This document shows, one piece after another, positions 26,132-34,011 of a stretch of DNA of 64,000 nucleotides. Numbering within the stretch: position 1 is the first letter of the stretch; every line of letters starts with the position of its first letter. A program made the position numbers and the translations under genes. Source of the DNA: Gemmatimonadota bacterium (GTDB taxonomy: Bacteria > Latescibacterota > UBA2968 > GCA-2709665); NCBI GenBank assembly GCA_028877215.1, contig JAPPFJ010000035.1:186001-250000 (forward strand), written 5' to 3'. A model generated the notes under the pieces. It saw only the letters and a program-made list of their open reading frames with translations. It did no database searches and was not told where the DNA came from.

Positions 26132-26410
26132 CTAAGTCCCCTTGCGAGCCTTTTCGTAAAAAGGACGCACGCGTTCAATGACTTCCGCGTCCAGTTTGCA
26201 TTCGGACACGATTTGCGTGAATTCGTCTGCCGGCAAGCCGAGTTCCTCCAGGAACTTCTGGTCGGCCGGTCAGGGGTAGACGTAGTCGCCGATGTTGTTC
26301 CGCAGCATCGCCCGGGCCTTGTCCGTTATCCTTGGCAGCCAGGGAATACCGCCCATGGCAAGTGTTCTGCCCCGCGGGCGGAATTCGATGGATTCGTGCA
26401 TGGTATCCAT
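26132..26410 (-). CDS. DUF5069-like small protein with in-frame UGA (candidate selenoprotein)
   Basis: Read on the minus strand, a 93-codon frame begins at ATG 26410 behind AAAGGAG, is open for 46 codons, meets TGA at 26270-26272, and stays open for 45 more to TAG at 26132. The translation resembles DUF5069 proteins on both sides of the UGA: WLPRITDKARAMLRNN before and PADQKFLEELGLPADEF after. From memory of this family the usual text at this place is Y-x-C-P-x-D-Q, so UGA stands where cysteine is expected. A bSECIS-like hairpin follows the UGA. Either it encodes selenocysteine or it is a fresh one-codon disruption of a 92-residue gene. Function of DUF5069 unknown. R3 begins 24 bp upstream. 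Confidence 0.65.
26230..26269 (-). promoter_or_regulatory. bSECIS-like hairpin following the UGA
   Basis: Directly after the UGA (minus strand) there are 19 nt to an apical loop TGGA closed by a perfect 6-bp stem AGTTCC / GGAACT (26241-26256). GCCG/CGGC and CCGG segments can extend the stem below an internal loop. Loop position 2 is G. Bacterial SECIS elements lie in the reading frame just 3' of the UGA with a G at the top of a loop roughly 16-37 nt away, so this fits. The stem also encodes KFLEEL and could be chance. Confidence 0.45.
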
Positions 26411-26433
26411 CTGTTCGGCTCCTTTCTGAAAAG

Positions 26434-26947
26434 CAGTCCGTTGATAAGAAGTTGTTTTAAAATTACCGGTGAGTTCCCGAGCGCGAGCGAAAAAGTGGCG
26501 GTCAAGGCGGGAAAATCCGGCTATGAGAGGCGAGCAAGCGCAGCCTCGATCTCGTACGACGGGTGGATTTGACCAACGCCGACCGGCGCTTTTGCAGCCG
26601 CGCGAAGACCGCTGGGAATTTTAAGACAGCTTCTAAAGTCGCTCTGCAGGCGAGGTATGGTGTCCCGTCCCGGAAATATGTCACCATTCATCCGCCGATT
26701 CATCCCGTCTGGCGGCGTTGCCTTCGCTCGGCGAACACGGACAGGTCTCCTTGCTCAGGCGCCTTGCCAGCCGGGCGACTCGGCGGCCGAATCTCGGCAA
26801 TCTATTTCCGGGTCGGAACACTTGCCATTGTGGCCGAAGACAAGGCGCGCAACCGAGTCCCATCCTGCGATTCGGCGAGGGAGCGCAACGCAGTATTTCG
26901 ACCGCAAGGGCCGGCCGTAGCCCGGATAGGCTTTTTCAACGGGCTGA
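26434..26947 (+). mobile_element. R3 element with inserted MITE
   Basis: A 514-bp element (about 325 bp without the insert). Its ends are imperfect inverted repeats, left CAGTCCGTTGATAAAGTC and right (reverse complement) CAGCCCGTTGAAAAAGCC. The interior is GC-rich, has no convincing gene and is interrupted near the left end by R2 copy 2. Ends with CCCGTTGAAAAA are common on non-autonomous elements in many bacteria. No target duplication was identified. It fills the 600-bp gap between the DUF5069 and rsmD genes. Confidence 0.6.
26448..26633 (+). mobile_element. R2 MITE, copy 2 (186 bp)
   Basis: Same length as copy 1 with a handful of substitutions. Inverted ends GAAGTTGTTTTAAAATTACC and GAAGCTGTCTTAAAATTCCC (reverse complement). 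It is flanked by TAA at 26445-26447 and 26634-26636 and inserted inside R3; joining the flanks restores the GATAAAGTCGC seen uninterrupted at 14942-14952. Confidence 0.88.
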
Positions 26948-27013
26948 TAAAGTTGGACAGTTCAAAGAATACAGGCAACAGCGTACAAAGGCAAGTTGAA
27001 AAACGTCAGGAGC

Positions 27014-27595
27014 TCACTCTGCTCCGCACACGCTACGGTAGATGGATAACGAAGTGCCCCCGTAGGTCTTCCGAACGCAAAGCGAAAGGTGCCGGGAAGT
27101 GACGGGCATCTCGAGGTCTGTGGCATGTTGAATGAGGATATGGGCGGAAGGAGCAAGGAGGACCGATCCGCTCAGGCGGGAAAGTATGGTGAGCGCGGAA
27201 GGCGCGCCGTCCAGTTGCAGCCGGTACGGCGGGTCAACGTAAATGACATCGAATGGCTGTCGTTCAGACTCAAGCAGCGGCAGGAGCCTTTCCGCGTGTT
27301 GGTTCGCGAGGCGAACCTGTCTTTCCATCCCCCAGTCCCTCAGCAGCGTTGAAATAAAGCCGTGCCTGCGACGATCCGGTTCGTTCAGAAGCACCCGGGC
27401 GCCCCGGCTGTGCGCCTCCAGCCCGATCTGACCCGAACAGGAAAACAGGTCGAGGAAATGAAGACGATCAAGCCTGGCGCCCAGAATGTTAAACGCGGCC
27501 TCCTTGATCCTTGCCGGCGTTACGCGGGCGTCGCCGTGTTTCCTGACGTCAAACGGAATAGTCCGGCCCTTCAGTTTGCCCGTGATTATACGCAT
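27014..27595 (-). CDS. rsmD: 16S rRNA (guanine-966-N2)-methyltransferase RsmD
   Basis: A 193-residue SAM-dependent methyltransferase that modifies G966 of 16S rRNA during 30S assembly. It begins MRIITGKLKGRTI, the standard RsmD opening, which fixes the start at 27595 although the frame extends to 27646. Motif I is FLDLFSCSGQIGLEAHSRGA and the catalytic motif IV is DPPY at about 121-124, preceded by FDVIYV. RsmD follows glyQS by 77 bp on the same strand and is probably co-transcribed. Often paired with coaD, which is not seen here. Confidence 0.92.
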   Translation of the reverse strand: MRIITGKLKGRTIPFDVRKHGDARVTPARIKEAAFNILGARLDRLHFLDLFSCSGQIGLEAHSRGARVLLNEPDRRRHGFISTLLRDWGMERQVRLANQHAERLLPLLESERQPFDVIYVDPPYRLQLDGAPSALTILSRLSGSVLLAPSAHILIQHATDLEMPVTSRHLSLCVRKTYGGTSLSIYRSVCGAE

Positions 27596-27672
27596 GATGA
27601 TGAAAGGAACGAGTTGGCAGAGGCAGGCGACACCGCGGGTGATCAATGAGGTACGCGCCGCTCCCTGCCGCT

Positions 27673-30669
27673 CTAGAAGCCCTCCAGTCTGCTCAGGTCC
27701 GCGATGCCGTCGGCGAGAGAGGCAATGCGCTGAACCAGAGCCAGGCGCGCCTGGCGAAGCACCGGATCCTTATCCATCACCAGGACGTCCTCGAAGAAGC
27801 GGTTGATCGGGCCGCGAAGATCTGTCAGCACGATTTCAAGGGTACCGATCCCGTCATTCGATCGGTCCATCACGCGTTGGGCTCCCTCCCATTTCAGATG
27901 CAGGGCGCGCGAGGAAGGAACCGGATCCGCCTCCGGGTTCAGTGGACAGGATTCATCCAGGTCACGCACAATCCGCTTGCAGCGCGCGTATGCATGCAGG
28001 GTTTCGGTCCAGCCTTCCGAACGGACCACCTGATCGAGGCCATCCACAATGGTTCGGAGCCCGAAGGGGTCATCGCATCCGCCCCCGAGCGCGGCCTCGA
28101 CAACGTCGTGACGAAAACCCTCCTCCTTCAGCTGTACGCCCAGGCGCCGCAGGATGAACGCATGCGCGTCGTTCAATCGATCGGTATGGACCCGGACAGG
28201 AAGCCCGGCCGCCGCGGCCTCCAGGCCCTTCTTCAGGGAAAAGTGACTGCGTTTGCCGATAAGCAGCGCCAAAAGGCCCAGCGCGTCCCGACGCAACCCA
28301 TAGGGGTCGGCGGTCGACCGGGGCTTGATTCCGGCGCAGAACAGGCCGGCCAGGCTATCCAACCGGTCGGCGATGGAGACTGCGGATCCGGATTCGCTTG
28401 AAGGCAGCACGTCACCGGGAAACCGTGGAAGATAGTGTTCCTGGATGGCTGTCGCCACCGCGTCTGTCTCCCCGGACAGCAGGGCGTAGTAGCGGCCCAT
28501 TACGCCCTGAAGGGACGTCATTTCCACGACCATACCGGTGGCCAGATCGGCTTTGCACAGCCGGGCTGCCCGTTTGGCCGTGATCATATCTCCTTCCGAC
28601 AGGCCAAGATCGGGTCCGACGACCGGGAGCAGTTGCTCGATTCGCGCGCTCTTGTCCCTCACGGAGCCCAGATCGTCCTGGAAGGTGAGCGTATCCAGAC
28701 GCGGCAGGTAGTCCTCCAGGGCCTTTCGGCCGTCTTCCCGGTAGAAGAAGGCGGCGTCCGCAAATCTGGCGCGTACGACATTCTCGTTCCCTTGAACGAC
28801 AGGCCCGGGATCGGCCGACCGGCCGTTGGACACGGCCACAAACCAGGGCAGCAGCCGGCCTGATTCGGGGTGTACCACGGGGAAGTAGCGCTGGTACTTC
28901 CTGAGTACGGTAACCAGGACCTCCTCGGGGAGTTCGAGATGGGCTTCGTCGAAACCACCGCGCAGCGCGAAAGGCGCTTCGACCAGGTCGGTAACTTCGT
29001 CAAGCAGTTCGGGATCTTCCTGTACGCTGCCCCCTACTTCGTGCGCCCGTTCGCAGACCTGATTCCGGATCGCTTCCTTTCGCCGATTGCGGTCGACGAT
29101 CAGGCCGAGTTCTTCCATTTGCGGGCAATAGGCGTCGGAGGACGCCAGCTTGACGGGCGGATCGCCCTCGGACCTCAGACCATAGCTGGTTCGTCCGCTC
29201 CGGATCCGTGCGAGGGAAAACGGAATAACCCGGTTTCCGAAAAGTGCGACAATCCAGCGAACAGGTCGGGGATAGGCGAAACCGCCGGAGTCCCAGCGCA
29301 TCGTCTTCGGGAACTTCAATCCGGAGATCAGCCCGGGAAGGCGTTCGGTCAGGACTTCCGTCGTTGCGAGGCCGGGCTCGTGGCGCCGGGCATAGACATA
29401 TTCAACGCCCTTCTCGTCTTTCCTGTGTTCCACCGAACCTGTAGAGATGCCTTGACCGCGACAGAACCCTTCCAACGCCCGTGTCGGTTGCCCGTCGTCG
29501 CCGTAAGCCGCCCTGACGGCCGGACCGCGTACCTCGCGTTCCCGATCCGGCTGGCGTCCCTCGAGATTCCTGACGCTGGCCACAAGCCGTCTGGGCGTGC
29601 CCGTTATTTCGATTTTGTCATAGCCAAGTCTCTGCTCCCGCAGAAGCTCGGGAAGGAACCTCTCGAGTTGCTCGATGCCGGACCGCACGTCATTGGGCGG
29701 GAGCTCTTCGGATCCGATCTCCAGAAGCAGGTCGGCGCGCTCCGGTGACCCGGTGTCCCCACCGGCCTTCGGGGCGCCCGCCTCCTCGGTTTTTCTGATC
29801 AGGGGGTAACCTGACGCTTCACGCTGTTCCAGAAATCCTTCGGCGACCTGCCTCGCGAGGTCGCGGATGCGGGCGAAGTACCGCGCACGCTCGGTTACGC
29901 CTATGGCGCCGCGGGTGTCCAGCAGGTTGAAGGTGTGAGAGCAACGCAATACGTAGTCATAGGCGGGAATGACCAGTCCGCGGCCTATCGCGGCTCTCGC
30001 TTCATCATAGAAGAGATCGAACATGGACTGCAATCGCCCGACGTCTGCGTGGTGAAACTCGTAATTACAATACTCCACTTCCTGCTGCCGTAGAATGTCG
30101 CCATAGGAGACCTGCTCGTTCCAGCGGAGTTGCCAGACTTCACGCACGTCCTGCACGTACATGGCGATACGCTCCATGCCGTAGGTGATCTCCACGGGCA
30201 CCGGGTCGAGCTGCAGGCCTCCGGCCTGTTGGAAATAGGTGAACTGTGTGATTTCCAGGCCGTCGAGCCAGACCTCCCAGCCCAGGCCCCACGCACCAAG
30301 CCCGGGCGATTCCCAGTTGTCCTCCACGAAGCGAATGTCATGGCGCCTCCGGCTCAGTCCCAATGCTTCCAGGCTGTCCAGGTAGAGTTCCTGGGGGTTG
30401 CCTGGCTCAGGCTTCAGTACAACCTGGTACTGCGTGTGCATCTGCATCCGGTTCGGGTTCTCCCCGAATCGTCCGTCGTCGGGTCGAAAGCTGGGTTCAA
30501 CGTAGGCCACGTTCCAGGGCTCCGGCCCCAGCACGCGAAGGGCGGTGCTTGGGTTCCATGTGCCCGCGCCGACCTTTTCGCTGAGCGGTTGCCAGATGAT
30601 ACACCCGTGATCCGCCCAGAATCGTTCAAGGCGAAGAATGAGTTCCTGGAAGGATGGTGTGGAACTCAC
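27673..30669 (-). CDS. glyQS: Glycyl-tRNA synthetase, fused alpha-beta chain
   Basis: A 998-residue single-chain form of the bacterial alpha2beta2 glycyl-tRNA synthetase. Residues 1 to about 290 are the GlyQ catalytic alpha subunit (FQELILRLERFWADHGCIIW, NRMQMHTQYQVVLKPEPGNP, ITYGMERIAMYVQ). A linker of about 20 residues leads to the GlyS beta subunit (LLLEIGSEELPP from about 310), with the HD-like and anticodon-binding regions to the C terminus. Most bacteria encode these as two genes; the fusion is known from chlamydiae and scattered phyla. GTG start at 30669 with AAAGGAC upstream. Charges tRNA-Gly in the cytoplasm. Confidence 0.95.
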   Translation of the reverse strand: MSSTPSFQELILRLERFWADHGCIIWQPLSEKVGAGTWNPSTALRVLGPEPWNVAYVEPSFRPDDGRFGENPNRMQMHTQYQVVLKPEPGNPQELYLDSLEALGLSRRRHDIRFVEDNWESPGLGAWGLGWEVWLDGLEITQFTYFQQAGGLQLDPVPVEITYGMERIAMYVQDVREVWQLRWNEQVSYGDILRQQEVEYCNYEFHHADVGRLQSMFDLFYDEARAAIGRGLVIPAYDYVLRCSHTFNLLDTRGAIGVTERARYFARIRDLARQVAEGFLEQREASGYPLIRKTEEAGAPKAGGDTGSPERADLLLEIGSEELPPNDVRSGIEQLERFLPELLREQRLGYDKIEITGTPRRLVASVRNLEGRQPDREREVRGPAVRAAYGDDGQPTRALEGFCRGQGISTGSVEHRKDEKGVEYVYARRHEPGLATTEVLTERLPGLISGLKFPKTMRWDSGGFAYPRPVRWIVALFGNRVIPFSLARIRSGRTSYGLRSEGDPPVKLASSDAYCPQMEELGLIVDRNRRKEAIRNQVCERAHEVGGSVQEDPELLDEVTDLVEAPFALRGGFDEAHLELPEEVLVTVLRKYQRYFPVVHPESGRLLPWFVAVSNGRSADPGPVVQGNENVVRARFADAAFFYREDGRKALEDYLPRLDTLTFQDDLGSVRDKSARIEQLLPVVGPDLGLSEGDMITAKRAARLCKADLATGMVVEMTSLQGVMGRYYALLSGETDAVATAIQEHYLPRFPGDVLPSSESGSAVSIADRLDSLAGLFCAGIKPRSTADPYGLRRDALGLLALLIGKRSHFSLKKGLEAAAAGLPVRVHTDRLNDAHAFILRRLGVQLKEEGFRHDVVEAALGGGCDDPFGLRTIVDGLDQVVRSEGWTETLHAYARCKRIVRDLDESCPLNPEADPVPSSRALHLKWEGAQRVMDRSNDGIGTLEIVLTDLRGPINRFFEDVLVMDKDPVLRQARLALVQRIASLADGIADLSRLEGF

Positions 30670-30775
30670 GATTGGTGTCCTTTCGCAATATCCGTCACGT
30701 GATTTCCGGTTAGCTGCCGGGTAAACAAGGTGAAGGACCCCGGACAGACACCGGCGTGCGGAGTACGCCGCGGCG

Positions 30776-31978
30776 CTATTTCGCCCCGGAAATCCTCTTG
30801 ATGGGCGTTGTGGAAACTCTGGCTTTTACGTTCTTCTGAATCTGCTTGATGGACCGCTCGACGTTCCGGACCTTCTTTCTGCCGTCGTGGACGGCAACGG
30901 TAAGGTCCATCCGGCGGGTCTCGCCGGCGTCGAGCCTGATTACCCGTCCCTGTTCGCGTTCGAAAGGTTTTGGATTCGGATAGTTGGTGGCAGGTTCCAG
31001 GCCGGTGACGTATCCGTCTTCGGTTGCCGCGGTATTTTTCCAGAGTGTAAAGCAGGGCAACTGGTCGAGCGAACAGTGCAGACTGGAACCCAGGTCTCCT
31101 TTGGCGTTTTTGAGCAAGACCGCCGTCTGTCCGCTGCCCCGCTTTCCCGCCAATTCGTAAAAGTAGACCTGTTCGATAAAGCCGGACTCCGGCGCCCCGA
31201 ACCTGCTATATGCGGCGGCCCCCTTCTGCGCCGTGACGTCTCTCGGGGATACGGATCTCACCGGCGCCACAAGGGCGCTGCCCTCTTCCAGCAGCGGGGG
31301 GCCGTAATTGCAGTGGTACAACATCTGCATTTCGGCGGGCTTGTTGTTGAGATTGGTGATCCGGTCTGAAATGGTAAAGGTGTTGGCCCCTGGCTCCGTT
31401 GAAATGCGCGCGGTCAACCGCAGCGCGGGACCGAACATCATGGCTTCGTCCACAACACCAACCACGGTGATGCGATGCGGCGGGGACAGGTCAATGCGAA
31501 CCTCGACCTGACGTGCGGGGATGTTTGCGATTTTACCATGTAGTGGAAGGAATACCGTGGCTTCGTTGCCGTTGTTGTCGATAACCACGTCGTTCGTCGG
31601 CGCGCCGTTGCTTTCCATGCCGCAGCGTACGATCCACTCATTGAAGCCTTTCAGCCAGCCCAGGCCCCCCCGGTCGTTGGTATCGACGTGTGCCGGATGA
31701 ACCAGGTCCCGAACGGGGGATTCCCAGCCGAGAGGAATTTCCCGGTAGGCGCCCTTCCAGATGCCCATGCCGCGAGTCGGCACAATAGTGAATGAGAAGG
31801 CGCCGTTGTCCACTTCAACGAGGTCGATGCCCGCCTGCAGCCCGCCGTGAAGGGTTTTCTTTTCTACCTTCCACGCATGTCCGGTACCCAGGGAAAGGGT
31901 TTCCTCATCCACGCGTCCGGACTCGACCCAGTGGCCGCGATCCGCGTCGGTCAGCACGTGACGAAACACGCCGCCCAT
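30776..31978 (-). CDS. DUF4432 family protein (aldose-1-epimerase superfamily)
   Basis: A 400-residue cytoplasmic protein with a galactose mutarotase-like beta sandwich. It opens GGVFRHVLTDADRGHWVESGRV and has VPTRGMGIWKGAYREIPLGWESP, the hallmark TRGM segment of DUF4432, and MLYHCNYGPPLLEEGSALVAPV with a conserved histidine. The start at 31978 has AAGGAG nine bases upstream; the frame is open to 32068. A consensus promoter lies about 55 bp further up. Members probably bind or epimerise a sugar. Lies 106 bp upstream of glyQS on the same strand. The extra C-terminal tail is rich in Lys/Arg. Confidence 0.88.
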   Translation of the reverse strand: MGGVFRHVLTDADRGHWVESGRVDEETLSLGTGHAWKVEKKTLHGGLQAGIDLVEVDNGAFSFTIVPTRGMGIWKGAYREIPLGWESPVRDLVHPAHVDTNDRGGLGWLKGFNEWIVRCGMESNGAPTNDVVIDNNGNEATVFLPLHGKIANIPARQVEVRIDLSPPHRITVVGVVDEAMMFGPALRLTARISTEPGANTFTISDRITNLNNKPAEMQMLYHCNYGPPLLEEGSALVAPVRSVSPRDVTAQKGAAAYSRFGAPESGFIEQVYFYELAGKRGSGQTAVLLKNAKGDLGSSLHCSLDQLPCFTLWKNTAATEDGYVTGLEPATNYPNPKPFEREQGRVIRLDAGETRRMDLTVAVHDGRKKVRNVERSIKQIQKNVKARVSTTPIKRISGAK

Positions 31979-32039
31979 GTCGAACTCCTTGTATAATAGG
32001 AGGTTGTAATACGAGACGTGCTTGAAGACCAGAGGTGGA

Positions 32040-32068
32040 AATATACTGTACACCTGGCAGTGTGTCAA
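32040..32068 (-). promoter_or_regulatory. Strong sigma-70-type promoter for the DUF4432-glyQS-rsmD run
   Basis: Minus strand TTGACA (32063-32068), exactly 17 bp, TATATT (32040-32045). This is among the best consensus matches in the window and would give a leader of about 55 nt. Confidence 0.75.
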
Positions 32069-32208
32069 TGATAGAAGCCCCGCGAAAACCGTCCGGAAAC
32101 GGGCTCATGGCTTCCTTCGCACGGCGGACGGACTGGCGCCGCCGCTGGCGCCGTGCGGGGCGACGGTCTATCTTCGAGGATCGGATTCCCGTCGATTTTC
32201 CGGTACAC

Positions 32209-32237
32209 TTGACAATCCCTGCACAGGTCTTTAGCAT
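32209..32237 (+). promoter_or_regulatory. Sigma-70-type promoter for the Mur ligase gene
   Basis: TTGACA (32209-32214), a 17-bp spacer and TAGCAT (32232-32237), about 40 bp before the GTG start at 32280. Confidence 0.65.
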
Positions 32238-32279
32238 GGAGTCACGACGCGTTTCGGCTGAACGGCGAAAGGAGAGAAC

Positions 32280-33644
32280 GTGGCGGCCGTCAAGACGGTT
32301 TTTTTCTGCGGTATCGGGGGAAGTGGAATGAGCGCGCTGGCGCAGGTGCTGCGCCATCACGGGCATGCGGTGCGCGGGTCCGACCGGTGCCGGGACCACG
32401 GCCAGACTACGGAGCTCTTCGACAGGCTCTGCGCCCAGGGCATTGGGTTGTTCCCCCAGGATGGTTCGGGCGTTGACGATTCCGTGGACGAACTGATCGT
32501 GTCAGCCGCGGTGGAGGAACACGTCCCCGACGTGCGCGCCGCGTTGCGGCGGGCGATTCCGGTGCGAAAGCGCGCAGAGGTGCTGGCCGAACTATTCAAC
32601 CGGGCGGAGGGCGTGGCCGTTGGCGGCACGAGTGGAAAGACGACGGTTGCGGGCATGATCGGTCACATCCTGCAACAGGCGGGCCGAAACCCAACAGCGA
32701 TTCTTGGGGGTTCGCTCCTGAACGACTCGCAAACTCCGACGGGTAACGCCATCTGCGGTGATCCCGGTCTGCAGGTGATCGAGGCGGATGAGAGCGACGG
32801 CACGATCGTCCTGTACGAGCCTTCAATTTCGGTTCTGACCAATATTTCGCTGGACCACAAGCCGCTTGAGGAACTGCGTGAGATGTTCCGGGAATTTGTA
32901 CAAAAGGCCCGCCGGGGGGCCGTCATCAACATGGACTGCGAGCTATCCGCGAAACTCGACGTGGAGGGTATCGGATTCGGCGTGGAGAATTGCCGCGCGC
33001 AGGTCCGCGCCGAAGATGTCCGGCCGATGGCGGATAGCGTGGCGTTTGAAGTCGGCGGGACCGGGTTTCGCCTGAAGGTGCCGGGCAGGCACAATGTTTC
33101 GAACGCCGTCGCCGCCGTGGCCGCCTGCTTGGCGTTAGACGTTTCCGTCCGGCAATCGGCCGCCGCGCTGGCGACTTTCGCGGGTATCCGGCGGCGCCTG
33201 CAGGTACTGGGTACCGCCGGCGGCGTGACCGTGATCGACGACTTTGCCCACAATCCTGACAAGATTGCGGCCACGCTCTCCACACTCAAGGAACAACCCG
33301 GACGGCTGCTGGTGATGTTCCAGCCAACCGGATTTGCGCCGACACGGTTCCTCAGGGACGGGCTGATTGCCGCATTCGCGGAGGGATTGGAGAGTCGCGA
33401 CGTGCTTGCCATGCCGGAAATTTTCTACGCGGGCGGAACCGCGGTACGCGATATTTCGTCCCGGGATCTGATCGAAGCCATTTCGGGGCAGGGTGTCACG
33501 GCGGCGTTCTACAACGGGCGAGCAGAAATCGCGCGCCGGTTCACCGAAGAAGCGCGGCCCGGGGACAGGGTGGTGATTATGGGCGCACGTGACGACACGC
33601 TGACCGATTTCGCCAATGGGATTTTGAACTCAATCGCGTCCTGA
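32280..33644 (+). CDS. Mur ligase family protein, MurC/Mpl-like
   Basis: A 454-residue three-domain ATP-dependent ligase. The N-terminal UDP-binding Rossmann domain has FFCGIGGSGMSALAQ, the central ATPase has P-loop GGTSGKTTVAGM at about 113-124, and the C-terminal domain has TVIDDFAHNPDKI. GTG start with GGAGAG upstream. MurC joins L-Ala to UDP-MurNAc; Mpl recycles whole peptides onto UDP-MurNAc. The next gene is an LD-carboxypeptidase, the enzyme that trims recycled tetrapeptide to the tripeptide used by Mpl, which favours a recycling role (inference). The HNP in place of the usual HHP near the C terminus is unlike classical MurC. Confidence 0.82.
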   Translation: MAAVKTVFFCGIGGSGMSALAQVLRHHGHAVRGSDRCRDHGQTTELFDRLCAQGIGLFPQDGSGVDDSVDELIVSAAVEEHVPDVRAALRRAIPVRKRAEVLAELFNRAEGVAVGGTSGKTTVAGMIGHILQQAGRNPTAILGGSLLNDSQTPTGNAICGDPGLQVIEADESDGTIVLYEPSISVLTNISLDHKPLEELREMFREFVQKARRGAVINMDCELSAKLDVEGIGFGVENCRAQVRAEDVRPMADSVAFEVGGTGFRLKVPGRHNVSNAVAAVAACLALDVSVRQSAAALATFAGIRRRLQVLGTAGGVTVIDDFAHNPDKIAATLSTLKEQPGRLLVMFQPTGFAPTRFLRDGLIAAFAEGLESRDVLAMPEIFYAGGTAVRDISSRDLIEAISGQGVTAAFYNGRAEIARRFTEEARPGDRVVIMGARDDTLTDFANGILNSIAS

Positions 33645-33661
33645 CGCTTTTTCGGCCATTC

Positions 33662-33990
33662 GCCTCAATTCGAAGAATGACTACAGTCAAATTGGCCACA
33701 AAAAGCCTGAATGCGGGTAGAGGGTAGAGGGAAGACGGTAGAATGTATCTCTGCCCGATGTGTTTTTCCTCCTTGCCTTCGGCATGAGAAGAAACACTTT
33801 ACGGCATACGATCTCTACCCTCTCCCGTCTTACGTCTCACCCGGTGGTAGGGCGGCCGGGGGGAGAGGTCACGAACGCGTCCAGTGACCTGGTGTATCCT
33901 GGTAATCCGCAGTCTAATCGCCTTTATCAACTTTCACATATTCGGTTTAACGTCCACGAAAACTTACGAATCAAGGTTAGAGTCGCCTGA
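33662..33990 (+). repeat. R1 dispersed repeat, copy c (full length)
   Basis: The most complete forward copy, about 330 bp: left end ATTCGAAGAATGACTACAG and AAATTGGCCACAAAAAGCC, arms with GTAGAGGGTAGAGGG, hairpin TGCC...GGCA, TCTCCCGTCTTACGTCTC, GGTGGTAGGGCGGCC, then GGTGTATCCTGGTAATCC, AT-rich island and the end TTACGAATCAAGGTTA. It separates the Mur ligase and LD-carboxypeptidase genes. Confidence 0.85.
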
Positions 33991-34011
33991 TTTAAATTCG
34001 GGAGCGTCTGT

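Noticed and set aside
26111..26572. Plus-strand open frame over the DUF5069 region
   Set aside because: It starts in a terminator hairpin and ends inside the R2 MITE; the minus-strand frame has the ribosome-binding site and family similarity.
30752..30770. Terminator between DUF4432 and glyQS
   Set aside because: The stem CGGCGT/ACGCCG is not followed by a T tract on the minus strand, so read-through into glyQS is more likely.
31980..32010. Riboswitch or SD-sequestering hairpin before the DUF4432 gene
   Set aside because: Only a 4-bp CTCC/GGAG pairing is visible in a short leader; too weak to call.
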